A stretch of 52,425 bases of DNA from Eshraghiella sp964576255 (GTDB lineage Bacteria; Bacillota; Clostridia; Lachnospirales; Lachnospiraceae): contig CAZNUK010000006.1 of NCBI GenBank assembly GCA_964576255.1, positions 1 to 52,425 of the forward strand. The letters are read 5' to 3'. Position 1 is the stretch's first letter; each line of letters begins with the position of its first letter. The translations under genes and the position numbers were made by a program. Of this stretch, positions 8,685-16,180 are shown one piece after another. Under the pieces are notes generated by a model. That model worked only from the letters and a program-made list of their open reading frames with translations. It was not told where the DNA came from and searched no databases.

Positions 8685-9455
8685 GTGAGTAATACAGTCT
8701 TTAACAGATATGAGAAAAAGTTTCTTATAAATAATGATGTATATGAACAGATTGTGGAACGGATTTCTCAATATATGGTTCCCGATGCCCACAGCAGGGA
8801 TGGCGGAATTTACAGCATCTGTAATATCTATTACGACACAGATGATAATGAACTTATCCGCAAATCCATTGAGAAACCAATCTATAAAGAAAAATTGCGA
8901 CTGCGTTCTTACGGAACTCCTTCAAAGGATAGTGAAGCTTTTATCGAAATCAAGAAGAAATTCAAAGGTAATGTTAATAAGCGAAGGATTACTATGAGTC
9001 TTGAGGAAGCGGTTGCTTATCTTGATGAAGATATTAAGCCTGAATCTGTAAGTGAGAATTCACAGATTTTTAAGGAAATAGAGTATATGAGACAGCGATA
9101 CACCCTTCGGCCTAAGGTCTATCTGTCATATGACAGAAGGGCATATTTTGCCAAAGAGGACAAAGAGCTTAGAATTACCTTTGATAGAAATATTACCACA
9201 AGGAGAGATGATTTAAAGCTTGAATCGGGTTCATACGGCAAAAAACTGTTGCCGGAGGACTATTGGATTATGGAAGTTAAAATCGCACAGTCAATACCCA
9301 TCTGGCTGGTGGATATTTTGTCCGAACTTAAGGTGTATAAGACCTCATTTTCTAAATATGGTACGGAGTACAAAAATTATTTGCAAAAAGTTATCAGCGA
9401 AGGAGATAAAATCTTATGTTTGAATCAATTATTAAGACAACAGAAACAACAATAA
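8685..9455 (+). CDS. VTC-domain (polyphosphate polymerase-like) protein
   Basis: A 256-residue protein resembling the VTC domain, which in yeast Vtc4 is a tunnel-shaped polyphosphate polymerase. Visible features: NRYEKKFLI at the N-terminus, then beta-strands with alternating basic residues (KLRLRSYG, EIKKKFKGNVNKRR, RPKVYLSYDRRAYF, LRITFDRNITTR) and the acidic strand IMEVKI, as expected for a triphosphate tunnel. The GTG at 8685 is chosen because GGGAGG ends 6 bases upstream; the open frame extends to 8484 but that part overlaps the regulatory palindrome and has no homology-like pattern. Its 3' end overlaps the next gene by 40 bases. Paired VTC/DUF4956 genes are common in bacteria; the substrate here is inferred. 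Confidence 0.85.
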   Translation: MSNTVFNRYEKKFLINNDVYEQIVERISQYMVPDAHSRDGGIYSICNIYYDTDDNELIRKSIEKPIYKEKLRLRSYGTPSKDSEAFIEIKKKFKGNVNKRRITMSLEEAVAYLDEDIKPESVSENSQIFKEIEYMRQRYTLRPKVYLSYDRRAYFAKEDKELRITFDRNITTRRDDLKLESGSYGKKLLPEDYWIMEVKIAQSIPIWLVDILSELKVYKTSFSKYGTEYKNYLQKVISEGDKILCLNQLLRQQKQQ

Positions 9456-10102
9456 CAGCAATACCTGCTATAATCATAATACTTGAAGCATTCATTCTGG
9501 GAGTGGTAATAGGTCTTTGCTATATTTTTACACAGAAAAAGTACGATTACTCCAAGGAATTTATTGTGGCCATTGCAATTTTACCTTCAATTGTGGCTTT
9601 GGTAATAATGCTTGTAGGAAGCAGTGTGGCAAGAGCTCTTTCTCTTGCGGGAGCTTTTGCTCTTGTGCGTTTCCGTAGCGCACAGGGAACTGCCAAGGAA
9701 ATTGCCTTTGTATTTTTTGCAATGTCCATAGGGCTTGCGGCGGGACTGGGCTTTGTATATCTTGCACCGGTAGCAGTTGTGCTTATATGTTTGTGCATAA
9801 TTGTTATATGTAAGAGCAGAATCGGTGAGAAAAAACACAGTCGCAAAATCCTTAAAATCACCATTCCTGAGGATTTGAATTATGATGGAATATTTGATGA
9901 TTTGTTGAAGGAATACACAACCTATAATGTTCTTGCAAGAGTGAGAACCACCAATATGGGCTCTCTTTATGAGCTTACGTATTATGTGGTTGTTAAAAAT
10001 GGTTTCAGTGAAAAAGAATTTATAGATGCTATGCGTTGCCGCAATGGTAATCTGAATATTTCTCTGGGACTGGTGCCGGATAAAAACGAAGCAACTCTTT
10101 AG
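9416..10102 (+). CDS. DUF4956-like membrane protein
   Basis: A 228-residue membrane protein with about four N-terminal helices (residues 15-40, 48-70, 95-115, 115-135) followed by a cytoplasmic domain of about 90 residues. The segment SLAGAFALVRFRSAQGTAKEIAFVFFAM is characteristic of the DUF4956 family as I know it, with the conserved RFR. AAGGAG lies 10 bases before the ATG. It overlaps the VTC gene by 40 bases, implying coupled translation and probably a complex: a soluble VTC catalytic unit attached to a membrane partner that could move or anchor the polymer. Confidence 0.8.
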   Translation: MFESIIKTTETTITAIPAIIIILEAFILGVVIGLCYIFTQKKYDYSKEFIVAIAILPSIVALVIMLVGSSVARALSLAGAFALVRFRSAQGTAKEIAFVFFAMSIGLAAGLGFVYLAPVAVVLICLCIIVICKSRIGEKKHSRKILKITIPEDLNYDGIFDDLLKEYTTYNVLARVRTTNMGSLYELTYYVVVKNGFSEKEFIDAMRCRNGNLNISLGLVPDKNEATL

Positions 10103-10160
10103 TATTGCAGTTTTGTTCATTATGTTCTATAATTTAGAAAAAACGATGGAGGAATTTGGA

Positions 10161-11114
10161 ATGAAGAATAAAAGAGTATCAGGTGGCGCAACCGCAGGTA
10201 GTATTATTATTGCTGTTGTTATGACCATAGTGTTGTTTTCCACTACAACAGCTTTGATTATTAATAGGATTTTTACAGAAAAATTTATTGCCACAACAAT
10301 TGGAAGTATAACAGAAATGGAGATTCCAATAACAGTTGATGGTAAGGAATACGATAATGTATCCCAGGCTATTTCCGGAGCTATCAGTGAAAGCTTTGAG
10401 GACGAAAATGGTGAGTCGGATATTTCCGAAGAAGAGATGCAGGAGTTTATTAAAGAGTCGGGAATTGAGGATTTGTTTTCTGAGAAGATTGGCGTGGGAA
10501 TGGAAGCCATTCTTGATGGAGAGGATGTGGCTCTTTTAACAGAGGATGATATTATGGACTTCATTGACGATAATGAAGAGCTTATCGAGGACACCTTTGA
10601 TGTGGATATTACCGAAGAAATGAAGGATGAGGTTCGCGAGGAAATCAAAGCATCCGATATTGAAAACACCTTTTCAACCGGTACGATTACCAAGTACATA
10701 TATGAAGAAGAGACTAATCCACTGGCTCCTGTTTTAAAGACAATCAGAGCTATGTTTACAACACAGATGATAATAATCGGATATGTGATAGTACTTCTTA
10801 TGTGGGTTGGAATTTTCTTCCTTAATAAGCGTCAGATATGGAATGCCGGATTATATCTTGGTATTCCGGCAACTGTAGTAGGTGCGGGGGTTTCACTTAC
10901 AGCTTTACTGGTTAAGGGATTTTCAAGTGTTGCAGAAGATGAACTGGGTGGATTTGTTAAGCCGGAAATGTTTACTGCACTTAATGAGTTACTGTTAAAT
11001 ATAGGTGTAATATACCTTGTTATAGGAATCGTATTTATAGTAGTATGTGCCGTGCTTAAGTCAGCAGCTAAGAGAAATGCAGCCCTAGAGCAGAATTCAC
11101 AGGAAGTAGCGTAA
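10161..11114 (+). CDS. Uncharacterised four-helix membrane protein
   Basis: A 317-residue membrane protein not assigned to a family. It has one N-terminal helix (about residues 12-34), a strongly acidic extracytoplasmic region of about 165 residues (many Asp/Glu, including EDENGESDISEEEMQEF), then three helices (about 202-224, 232-254, 280-305) and a short basic tail. The ATG at 10161 has GGAGG 8 bases upstream; the open frame starts earlier without one. It follows the DUF4956 gene by 58 bases and is followed after one base by the acetyltransferase, so it is likely part of the VTC operon. The acidic domain could bind metal ions, which would suit a polyphosphate system; this is speculation. 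Confidence 0.7.
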   Translation: MKNKRVSGGATAGSIIIAVVMTIVLFSTTTALIINRIFTEKFIATTIGSITEMEIPITVDGKEYDNVSQAISGAISESFEDENGESDISEEEMQEFIKESGIEDLFSEKIGVGMEAILDGEDVALLTEDDIMDFIDDNEELIEDTFDVDITEEMKDEVREEIKASDIENTFSTGTITKYIYEEETNPLAPVLKTIRAMFTTQMIIIGYVIVLLMWVGIFFLNKRQIWNAGLYLGIPATVVGAGVSLTALLVKGFSSVAEDELGGFVKPEMFTALNELLLNIGVIYLVIGIVFIVVCAVLKSAAKRNAALEQNSQEVA

Positions 11115-11115
11115 T

Positions 11116-11532
11116 ATGTTAGAGCTTAGAGAAAATGCTTTGGATGTTGATACATATTTTTATCTCAGAGAACAGGTGGGCTGGGTTAAATTAAGCGAGC
11201 ATCAGGCAGAATGTGCTATCAATAACTGCCTTTTCAATGTATGCGCTTATATTGATGGTGAGCCTGTGGGTATGGGACGAGTGGTTGGAGATGGTGCCGT
11301 AATATCCTACATACAGGATTTGGTGGTGCTTCCAAGTGCACAGAAGATGGGAGTGGGAAGTAAAATTCTTGGTCATCTTATTGAATATGTAAAAGACATC
11401 ACAGAAGACGGAACCAAGATGATGCTGTGTCTTATGTGTGCCAAGGGCAGAGAGGAATTCTACATTAAGCACGGCTTTGTGGCAAGACCTACGGATGAAC
11501 TTGGACCGGGAATGATAATGAATATAATGTGA
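11116..11532 (+). CDS. GNAT family N-acetyltransferase
   Basis: A 138-residue GNAT-fold protein that would transfer an acetyl group from acetyl-CoA to an unknown amine. The acetyl-CoA pyrophosphate-binding motif is QKMGVGSKIL (Q-x-x-G-x-G) near residue 75, preceded by the beta-4 strand ISYIQDLVVLP, and the C-terminal EFYIKHGFVARP is the usual end of the fold. The ATG follows the previous stop by one base, with GGAAG upstream. It ends the operon; a terminator follows at 11539. Confidence 0.88.
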   Translation: MLELRENALDVDTYFYLREQVGWVKLSEHQAECAINNCLFNVCAYIDGEPVGMGRVVGDGAVISYIQDLVVLPSAQKMGVGSKILGHLIEYVKDITEDGTKMMLCLMCAKGREEFYIKHGFVARPTDELGPGMIMNIM

Positions 11533-11538
11533 TTGATG

Positions 11539-11566
11539 GGAGCTACCAGGTTGTAGCTCCTATTTT
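11539..11566 (+). terminator. Intrinsic terminator after the acetyltransferase
   Basis: GGAGCTAC / GTAGCTCC form a perfect 8-bp stem with loop CAGGTT, followed by TATTTT, seven bases after the stop codon. The T-tract is short and interrupted. The 125 bases from here to the rex promoter hold no gene that I see, only a weak hairpin (GAGCTT 11632-11637 with AAGCTC 11649-11654). Confidence 0.75.
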
Positions 11567-11691
11567 GAAATATGTACACGTCTCGTAATACAGGATTTAT
11601 AATAATGATAGTAAAAACATTGTGTGTTGTAGAGCTTAGAGAAATTTGAAGCTCCCAACCGCGTTTTCTTATATTGTGGACATAAATCTTT

Positions 11692-11709
11692 TTGACAATT
11701 CTTTAACAA
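11692..11709. promoter_or_regulatory. Candidate Rex operator
   Basis: TTGACAATTCTTTAACAA matches the clostridial Rex consensus TTGTTAA-N4-TTAACAA at 12 of 14 defined positions with the exact 18-bp length; the right half is perfect. It covers the -35 and upstream spacer of the rex promoter, so bound Rex would block its own transcription. This fits known Rex autoregulation by the NADH/NAD ratio. Confidence 0.7.
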
Positions 11710-11720
11710 ACTGATAAAAT
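11692..11720 (+). promoter_or_regulatory. rex promoter
   Basis: Consensus sigma-A type promoter: -35 TTGACA at 11692-11697, 17-bp spacer, -10 TAAAAT at 11715-11720, about 50 bases upstream of the rex start. It overlaps the candidate Rex operator. The lgt and mraZ promoters of this window share the same TAAAAT/17-bp design. Confidence 0.85.
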
Positions 11721-11772
11721 ATTAGACAGTATATGTGTTTTTATTTATCTGGTTTGCGAGGAGGGTTTACCC

Positions 11773-12414
11773 ATGGACAGAAATGAAATTTCAATGACTG
11801 TAACCAAACGTCTTCCAAGGTATTATAGATATCTGGAGGAGCTTTTGGATAATGGTGTTGAGAGAATTTCCTCCAATGAACTGAGTGTTAAGATGAACGT
11901 TACTGCGTCGCAGATTCGTCAGGATTTAAATAATTTTGGCGGATTTGGACAGCAGGGTTATGGATATAATGTGGAGTATTTGCATAAGGAGATTGCTAAG
12001 ATTCTTGGCATTGACAAGACTCATAAGATGATTATTGTTGGAGCTGGTAATCTTGGAAAGGCAATTGCCAATTATGCCAATTTTGAGAAAAGAGGCTTTG
12101 TGGTCAAAGGTATGTTTGACCAGAACCCGGAACTGGTGGGGCAGGAATGCCGTGGAGCGGTAATAATGCCTATGGATAAGATGCAGGATTTTATCAGAGA
12201 GAATAATATTGATATTCTTGCACTTACGATTCCTAAGACGAGTGCTAATCAGGTGGCGAAGCTGGCAGTTGATGCTGGTATAAGGGGCATATGGAATTTT
12301 GCACATATGGATTTAACCGTACCTGAGGGCGTGGTTGTAGAGAATGTACATTTGTCTGAAAGCTTAATGACGTTGTCATATAATCTTGGAGATACAGCGG
12401 ACGAAAATAATTAG
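11773..12414 (+). CDS. rex: Redox-sensing transcriptional repressor Rex
   Basis: A 213-residue Rex repressor, a dimer that binds DNA when NAD+ is high and releases it when NADH rises, controlling fermentation genes. Residues 1-75 form the winged helix (TKRLPRYYRYLEEL, then SQIRQDLNNFGGFGQQGYGYNV, typical of the family). The Rossmann domain begins with GAGNLGKAIANY near residue 92. GAGGAGGG precedes the ATG. A coiled-coil gene follows 26 bases downstream. The operator at 11692 suggests autoregulation. Confidence 0.96.
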   Translation: MDRNEISMTVTKRLPRYYRYLEELLDNGVERISSNELSVKMNVTASQIRQDLNNFGGFGQQGYGYNVEYLHKEIAKILGIDKTHKMIIVGAGNLGKAIANYANFEKRGFVVKGMFDQNPELVGQECRGAVIMPMDKMQDFIRENNIDILALTIPKTSANQVAKLAVDAGIRGIWNFAHMDLTVPEGVVVENVHLSESLMTLSYNLGDTADENN

Positions 12415-12440
12415 TTACAGGGTACCGGATAGGAGGAACT

Positions 12441-13043
12441 ATGTCACTTACAATAGATGAGGTTAAGAAAAATGTTGCCTATAAGCAGTTGCCGATAGTT
12501 ATACTGGATGAGCGATGGCACAGGCTTTTTCCGGAAGGCGAAAAGACACCGGAAATACGTGCGCTTGAGAAACAGCTAGGAGAATTGCTTAAGAGGCAGG
12601 GTAAAATTACCAATGACCTTAAAGCAGTTAAGAATATTAAGAATAAGCTGATGCAGGAGGTTTTGACTATTGCTGATAACAACGATATTTCAGAAGCCAA
12701 GAAGCAAAAACAGCTTTCAAGAAATCAACAGCTGATTTTGGAGGCCAAGGAGAAAATAGAAGCTCTTGAGGATGAAGAGATAGAGCTTCCTAAGAAAATC
12801 AGAGACTGTAATATTTTGCTGGTTATAGAAGGCACACAGGTATGCTACAACAGGATTCACCAGAACTATGAGGATATTCAGCTATTAGGAAAATGGATTA
12901 ATGAAGTGAGAATTGAGCTTAAGAAAAAAGTCCTGATAAAACAGGATAAGGAGATTAAGAACACTGAAATCTATTCATATATGCATGATTTGCTTGGACC
13001 GGAGATGATGGAGGTATTCGATACCAAATCCGGTAATAAGTAA
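12441..13043 (+). CDS. Hypothetical coiled-coil protein
   Basis: A 200-residue soluble protein that I do not recognise. The first 35 residues (with PIVILDERWHRLFPEGEKT) look globular; residues 35-120 are highly charged heptad-like helix typical of a long coiled coil (EKQLGELLKRQGKITNDLKA and onwards); residues 120-200 resume as helical with IQLLGKWINEVR and MHDLLGPEMMEVF. No membrane segment or signal. GGAGG lies upstream of the ATG, 26 bases after rex, so it is probably co-transcribed with rex. A structural or scaffold role is plausible but not shown. Confidence 0.75.
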   Translation: MSLTIDEVKKNVAYKQLPIVILDERWHRLFPEGEKTPEIRALEKQLGELLKRQGKITNDLKAVKNIKNKLMQEVLTIADNNDISEAKKQKQLSRNQQLILEAKEKIEALEDEEIELPKKIRDCNILLVIEGTQVCYNRIHQNYEDIQLLGKWINEVRIELKKKVLIKQDKEIKNTEIYSYMHDLLGPEMMEVFDTKSGNK

Positions 13044-13061
13044 TTGACGCAAGTTTTTTAT

Positions 13062-13086
13062 GCCGGAAAGGTTAAGCCTTTCCGGC
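13062..13086 (+). other. Perfect hairpin before nnr
   Basis: GCCGGAAAGG and CCTTTCCGGC form a perfect 10-bp stem with loop TTAAG, in the 71-bp gap between the coiled-coil gene and nnr. The following TGTTAATGATTT is only partly T-rich, so it may be a weak terminator or an mRNA processing/stability structure just upstream of the nnr ribosome site. Confidence 0.6.
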
Positions 13087-13114
13087 TGTTAATGATTTAA
13101 GGAGGGTACGTTTT

Positions 13115-14596
13115 ATGAAATATGCAGTTAACAGTAAAATTGCAAAATATATTGACGATTATACAATTAATAAAATAGGTGTGCCATCCATGGTTTTAAT
13201 GGAAAGGGCGGCGCTTTCTGTGGCGACCAAGGTTGCGGAAGTGGCAGTTAATTTTAATCATGAGGTAAAAATTGTAGCGGTGTGCGGTGTGGGTAATAAT
13301 GGCGCGGATGGAATTGCAGCCGCAAGAATACTTACATGGCAGGGATTGAAGGTAGATATAGTTGTGGTTGGGGATGAGACAAAAGCAACTGAGGAATTTC
13401 ATAAGCAGAAGGAAATTGCTGTAAAATCAGGTATGCACTTTGGTAACATTTCTTCTGTCGGAGAATATGTTATTATTATAGATGCTCTTTTTGGAGTGGG
13501 CTTATCAAGAGACGTAAAAGGCAGCTATGCTGAGGCAGTGGATATGATTAATTCCGGCAACAGCTATGTTGTAAGCGTAGATATACCGTCAGGAATCAGT
13601 GCGGATAAAGGACATATCTGTGGTACTGCTGTTAAGGCAGATTCCACCGTTACTTTTGGATATCACAAGGTAGGAATGTTACTGTATCCGGGCAGGGAAT
13701 ATGCGGGAGAGGTTACCGTTTCTGATATTGGTTTTAGTCCTTGTGCAGTTAATGAGGTTAATGCACCAATGTATTTTGTGCAGGAGGATATTGGAAGAAT
13801 TCCTAAGAGACTGGAATATTCCAACAAAGGAACATATTTAAGGGCGCTTATAATAGCCGGTAATGAGGATATGAGTGGTGCGGCTTATCTTAGCGGTGCG
13901 GCGTCATACAGATGCGGAGTGGGGCTTGTAGAGATTTTTACACACGAAAATAATACTGATGTTTTGAAGAAAAATCTTCCTGAAGCCATAGTAACAGGAT
14001 ATAATCCGGATAATGCCGAGGAATTATTGTCAGCCAAAATTAATAAAGTAGATGTTATTATTCTAGGACCGGGACTGGGTACTGGTGATACATCCAGACG
14101 TATTGTTAAACTCGTTATGGAAATGGCAAAAGTACCTTTGATTATTGATGCAGATGGGCTTAATATTATAGCGGAAGATAAAGCTGTATTGAAAAGCTAT
14201 GCCCATACTGTTATAATAACTCCACATATCGGAGAAATGGCAAGACTTACCGGTTTGGATAAGCAGAAAGTGATTACAGATATAATCGGGGTTGCCAAGA
14301 GCTTTTCCGAGGAATACAATGTAATATGTGTTCTCAAGGATGCAACTACAGTTGTTGCAGAGCCGGGAACAGAGAGAGTATACATTAATAACTCCGGTTG
14401 TGGTGCTATGTCCAAGGCGGGCTGTGGCGATGTGCTTACAGGGGTGATTGCCGCAATGATGGCACTTAGACTTGAACCTTTTTCAGCTGCGGCAATGGGA
14501 GTGTATATTCATGGTCTTGCAGGAGAGAAGGCTACAGTGGGTATTAATGAGCATTCTCTTATGGCTTCGGACTTGATTTATTTTCTTTTGAACTAG
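13115..14596 (+). CDS. nnr: Bifunctional NAD(P)HX epimerase / ADP-dependent dehydratase
   Basis: A 493-residue fusion that repairs hydrated NADH and NADPH: the N-terminal YjeF_N half (1-210) epimerises R- and S-NAD(P)HX and the C-terminal carbohydrate-kinase-like half (225-493) dehydrates the S form using ADP. Visible motifs: GNNGADGIAAARIL in the epimerase; GPGLGTGDTSR, DADGLNI, TPHIGEMARLTG and NNSGCGAMSKAGCGDVLTG in the dehydratase. AAGGAGGG precedes the ATG. It lies between rex and alr, fitting a redox-metabolism neighbourhood. The acpS gene often found next to it is not here. Confidence 0.95.
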   Translation: MKYAVNSKIAKYIDDYTINKIGVPSMVLMERAALSVATKVAEVAVNFNHEVKIVAVCGVGNNGADGIAAARILTWQGLKVDIVVVGDETKATEEFHKQKEIAVKSGMHFGNISSVGEYVIIIDALFGVGLSRDVKGSYAEAVDMINSGNSYVVSVDIPSGISADKGHICGTAVKADSTVTFGYHKVGMLLYPGREYAGEVTVSDIGFSPCAVNEVNAPMYFVQEDIGRIPKRLEYSNKGTYLRALIIAGNEDMSGAAYLSGAASYRCGVGLVEIFTHENNTDVLKKNLPEAIVTGYNPDNAEELLSAKINKVDVIILGPGLGTGDTSRRIVKLVMEMAKVPLIIDADGLNIIAEDKAVLKSYAHTVIITPHIGEMARLTGLDKQKVITDIIGVAKSFSEEYNVICVLKDATTVVAEPGTERVYINNSGCGAMSKAGCGDVLTGVIAAMMALRLEPFSAAAMGVYIHGLAGEKATVGINEHSLMASDLIYFLLN

Positions 14597-14608
14597 AGGA
14601 TGGATTTT

Positions 14609-15727
14609 ATGGAAAAATTTACCAGAACTTATTCGGTAATACATTTGGATTCAATTAATTATAATATTTGTCAGGTACAAAAGCAGATTGCGCCAACCAC
14701 CAAAATACTTGCGGTTGTTAAGGCTAATGCCTATGGACATGGAGCACTTAGAATTGCTACCGAAATCAAAGATAAAGTATATGGATTTGGCGTTGCTACA
14801 GTTAGGGAAGCGTTGGAATTAAGACGCAATGGAATTAACAATTTTATTCTTGTTCTTGGATATGTTACTCCGGCGGAATATGAGGAAATGATTTCTAATG
14901 ACATAACATTTACAGTGGCGACAACCGATATGGCGGAGGATATATCACGCTATGCCATTAAGGCAGATAAGCCGGCGCTGTGTCATATTAAGATTAATAC
15001 AGGGATGAACAGACTGGGCTTTGCGGCTGATGATGCAACTGTTAATAAGATTATCAATATGCATAAGTTTCCAATGATAAAATGGGATGGAATTTTTATG
15101 CATTTTGCAACAGCAGATGAAGCTGATAAGGAATATTCTCACAGACAGTTTAAACTATTTACAGGCATTTTGGATAAACTTATGGAGAATAATATTACTT
15201 TTCCAATAAGACATTGTGCCAATAGTGCTGCTATTATAGATATGCCGGAATACCAGCTTGATATGGTAAGGGAAGGAATTGTGCTCTATGGACTTAAGCC
15301 GTCCGATGAAGTTAAGGAATCTCCTGATTTTAAACCGGTAATGGAAATCAAAAGTCATGTGATTTTTGTAAATGAATTGGCTGCTGGGGAGAGTATAAGC
15401 TATGGAAGAAGCTTTGTTACACCAAAGCCTATGAGGGTTGCTACTGTGGCAATTGGTTATGCAGACGGGTATCCACGCTCTTTGTCTAATAAGGGATATG
15501 TTCTTATACATGGACAGAGGGCAAATATTCTTGGAAGAATATGTATGGACCAGATGGTGGTGGATGTTACGGATATTCCTGATGTTAAGGTTGAGGACGT
15601 AGTAACAATTGTTGGAAAAGACGGAGCTGATGAGATTACAATTTCTGAGCTTTCCGAGCTTTCTGGAAGATTTAATTACGAATTTGTATGTGATATTTCC
15701 GAAAGAGTAGAGAAAAAATATATCTAA
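14609..15727 (+). CDS. alr: Alanine racemase
   Basis: A 372-residue PLP enzyme converting L-alanine to D-alanine for peptidoglycan. The PLP lysine sits in VVKANAYGHG near residue 37; the second catalytic tyrosine lies in SYGRSF near residue 265; GYADGYPR and GRICMDQMVVDVT are further family signatures. ATG 14609 is chosen since AGAGG ends 9 bases upstream; ATG 14600 overlaps that ribosome site. It starts 12 bases after nnr and is followed by the MazF gene, as in Bacillus where alr precedes the ndoAI-ndoA pair. Confidence 0.96.
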   Translation: MEKFTRTYSVIHLDSINYNICQVQKQIAPTTKILAVVKANAYGHGALRIATEIKDKVYGFGVATVREALELRRNGINNFILVLGYVTPAEYEEMISNDITFTVATTDMAEDISRYAIKADKPALCHIKINTGMNRLGFAADDATVNKIINMHKFPMIKWDGIFMHFATADEADKEYSHRQFKLFTGILDKLMENNITFPIRHCANSAAIIDMPEYQLDMVREGIVLYGLKPSDEVKESPDFKPVMEIKSHVIFVNELAAGESISYGRSFVTPKPMRVATVAIGYADGYPRSLSNKGYVLIHGQRANILGRICMDQMVVDVTDIPDVKVEDVVTIVGKDGADEITISELSELSGRFNYEFVCDISERVEKKYI

Positions 15728-15793
15728 AATGAATAAGCCCACGAAAATACAGAAATAATATTGACAAAATCAATATATGGAGTGTGTTTTATC

Positions 15794-16144
15794 GTGAACA
15801 TTAAAAGAGGAGATATTTTTTACGCAGATTTAAGGCCGGTTGTAGGTTCTGAACAAGGAGGCATCAGACCGGTTCTCATAGTACAGAATGATACAGGTAA
15901 TAAGCATAGTCCAACAGTTATTATTGCGGCAATTACTTCAAGAATGACTAAGGCACCATTGCCAACCCATGTTAAGATTGACTCCAGTAAGTACGATATA
16001 ATTAAGGATTCGGTTATTTTACTGGAGCAGCTAAGAACCATTGATAAAGCACGATTAAAGGATAAGGTATGTCATCTTGACAATGAAATTATCCTTAAGG
16101 TGAATAAAGCACTGTTAACCAGCCTTGAGATTCTTCGTACATAG
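15794..16144 (+). CDS. ndoA: MazF/NdoA family endoribonuclease toxin, no adjacent antitoxin
   Basis: A 116-residue PemK/MazF-type endoribonuclease closely resembling Bacillus NdoA (EndoA), which cuts mRNA at UACAU-like sites. Conserved stretches are IKRGDIFYADLRPVVGSEQG, RPVLIVQND, SPTVIIAAITS, LPTHV and DSVILLEQLRTIDK. The GTG at 15794 is chosen because GGAGTG lies 9 bases upstream and the family begins with (M)NIKRGD; an in-frame TTG at 15761 would add unrelated residues. Only 66 bases separate it from alr, too little for an antitoxin gene, so it is a solitary toxin or is controlled by a distant partner. Confidence 0.93.
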   Translation: MNIKRGDIFYADLRPVVGSEQGGIRPVLIVQNDTGNKHSPTVIIAAITSRMTKAPLPTHVKIDSSKYDIIKDSVILLEQLRTIDKARLKDKVCHLDNEIILKVNKALLTSLEILRT

Positions 16145-16180
16145 GACAAAGGCTGAAATTGTGAACAGAAAGGAAATTTT

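Noticed and set aside
9587..10120. 177-codon minus-strand frame opposite the DUF4956-like gene
   Set aside because: Shadow of a well supported membrane protein gene; composition rich in His/Asn/Tyr typical of antisense reading.
11630..11660. 6S RNA or other known small RNA before rex
   Set aside because: The hairpin is short and lacks the long bulged helix of 6S RNA; no T-run terminator follows.
15761..15793. TTGACA at 15761 as a promoter or TTG start for the MazF gene
   Set aside because: No -10 hexamer at the right distance, and the family start MNIKRGD matches the GTG at 15794.
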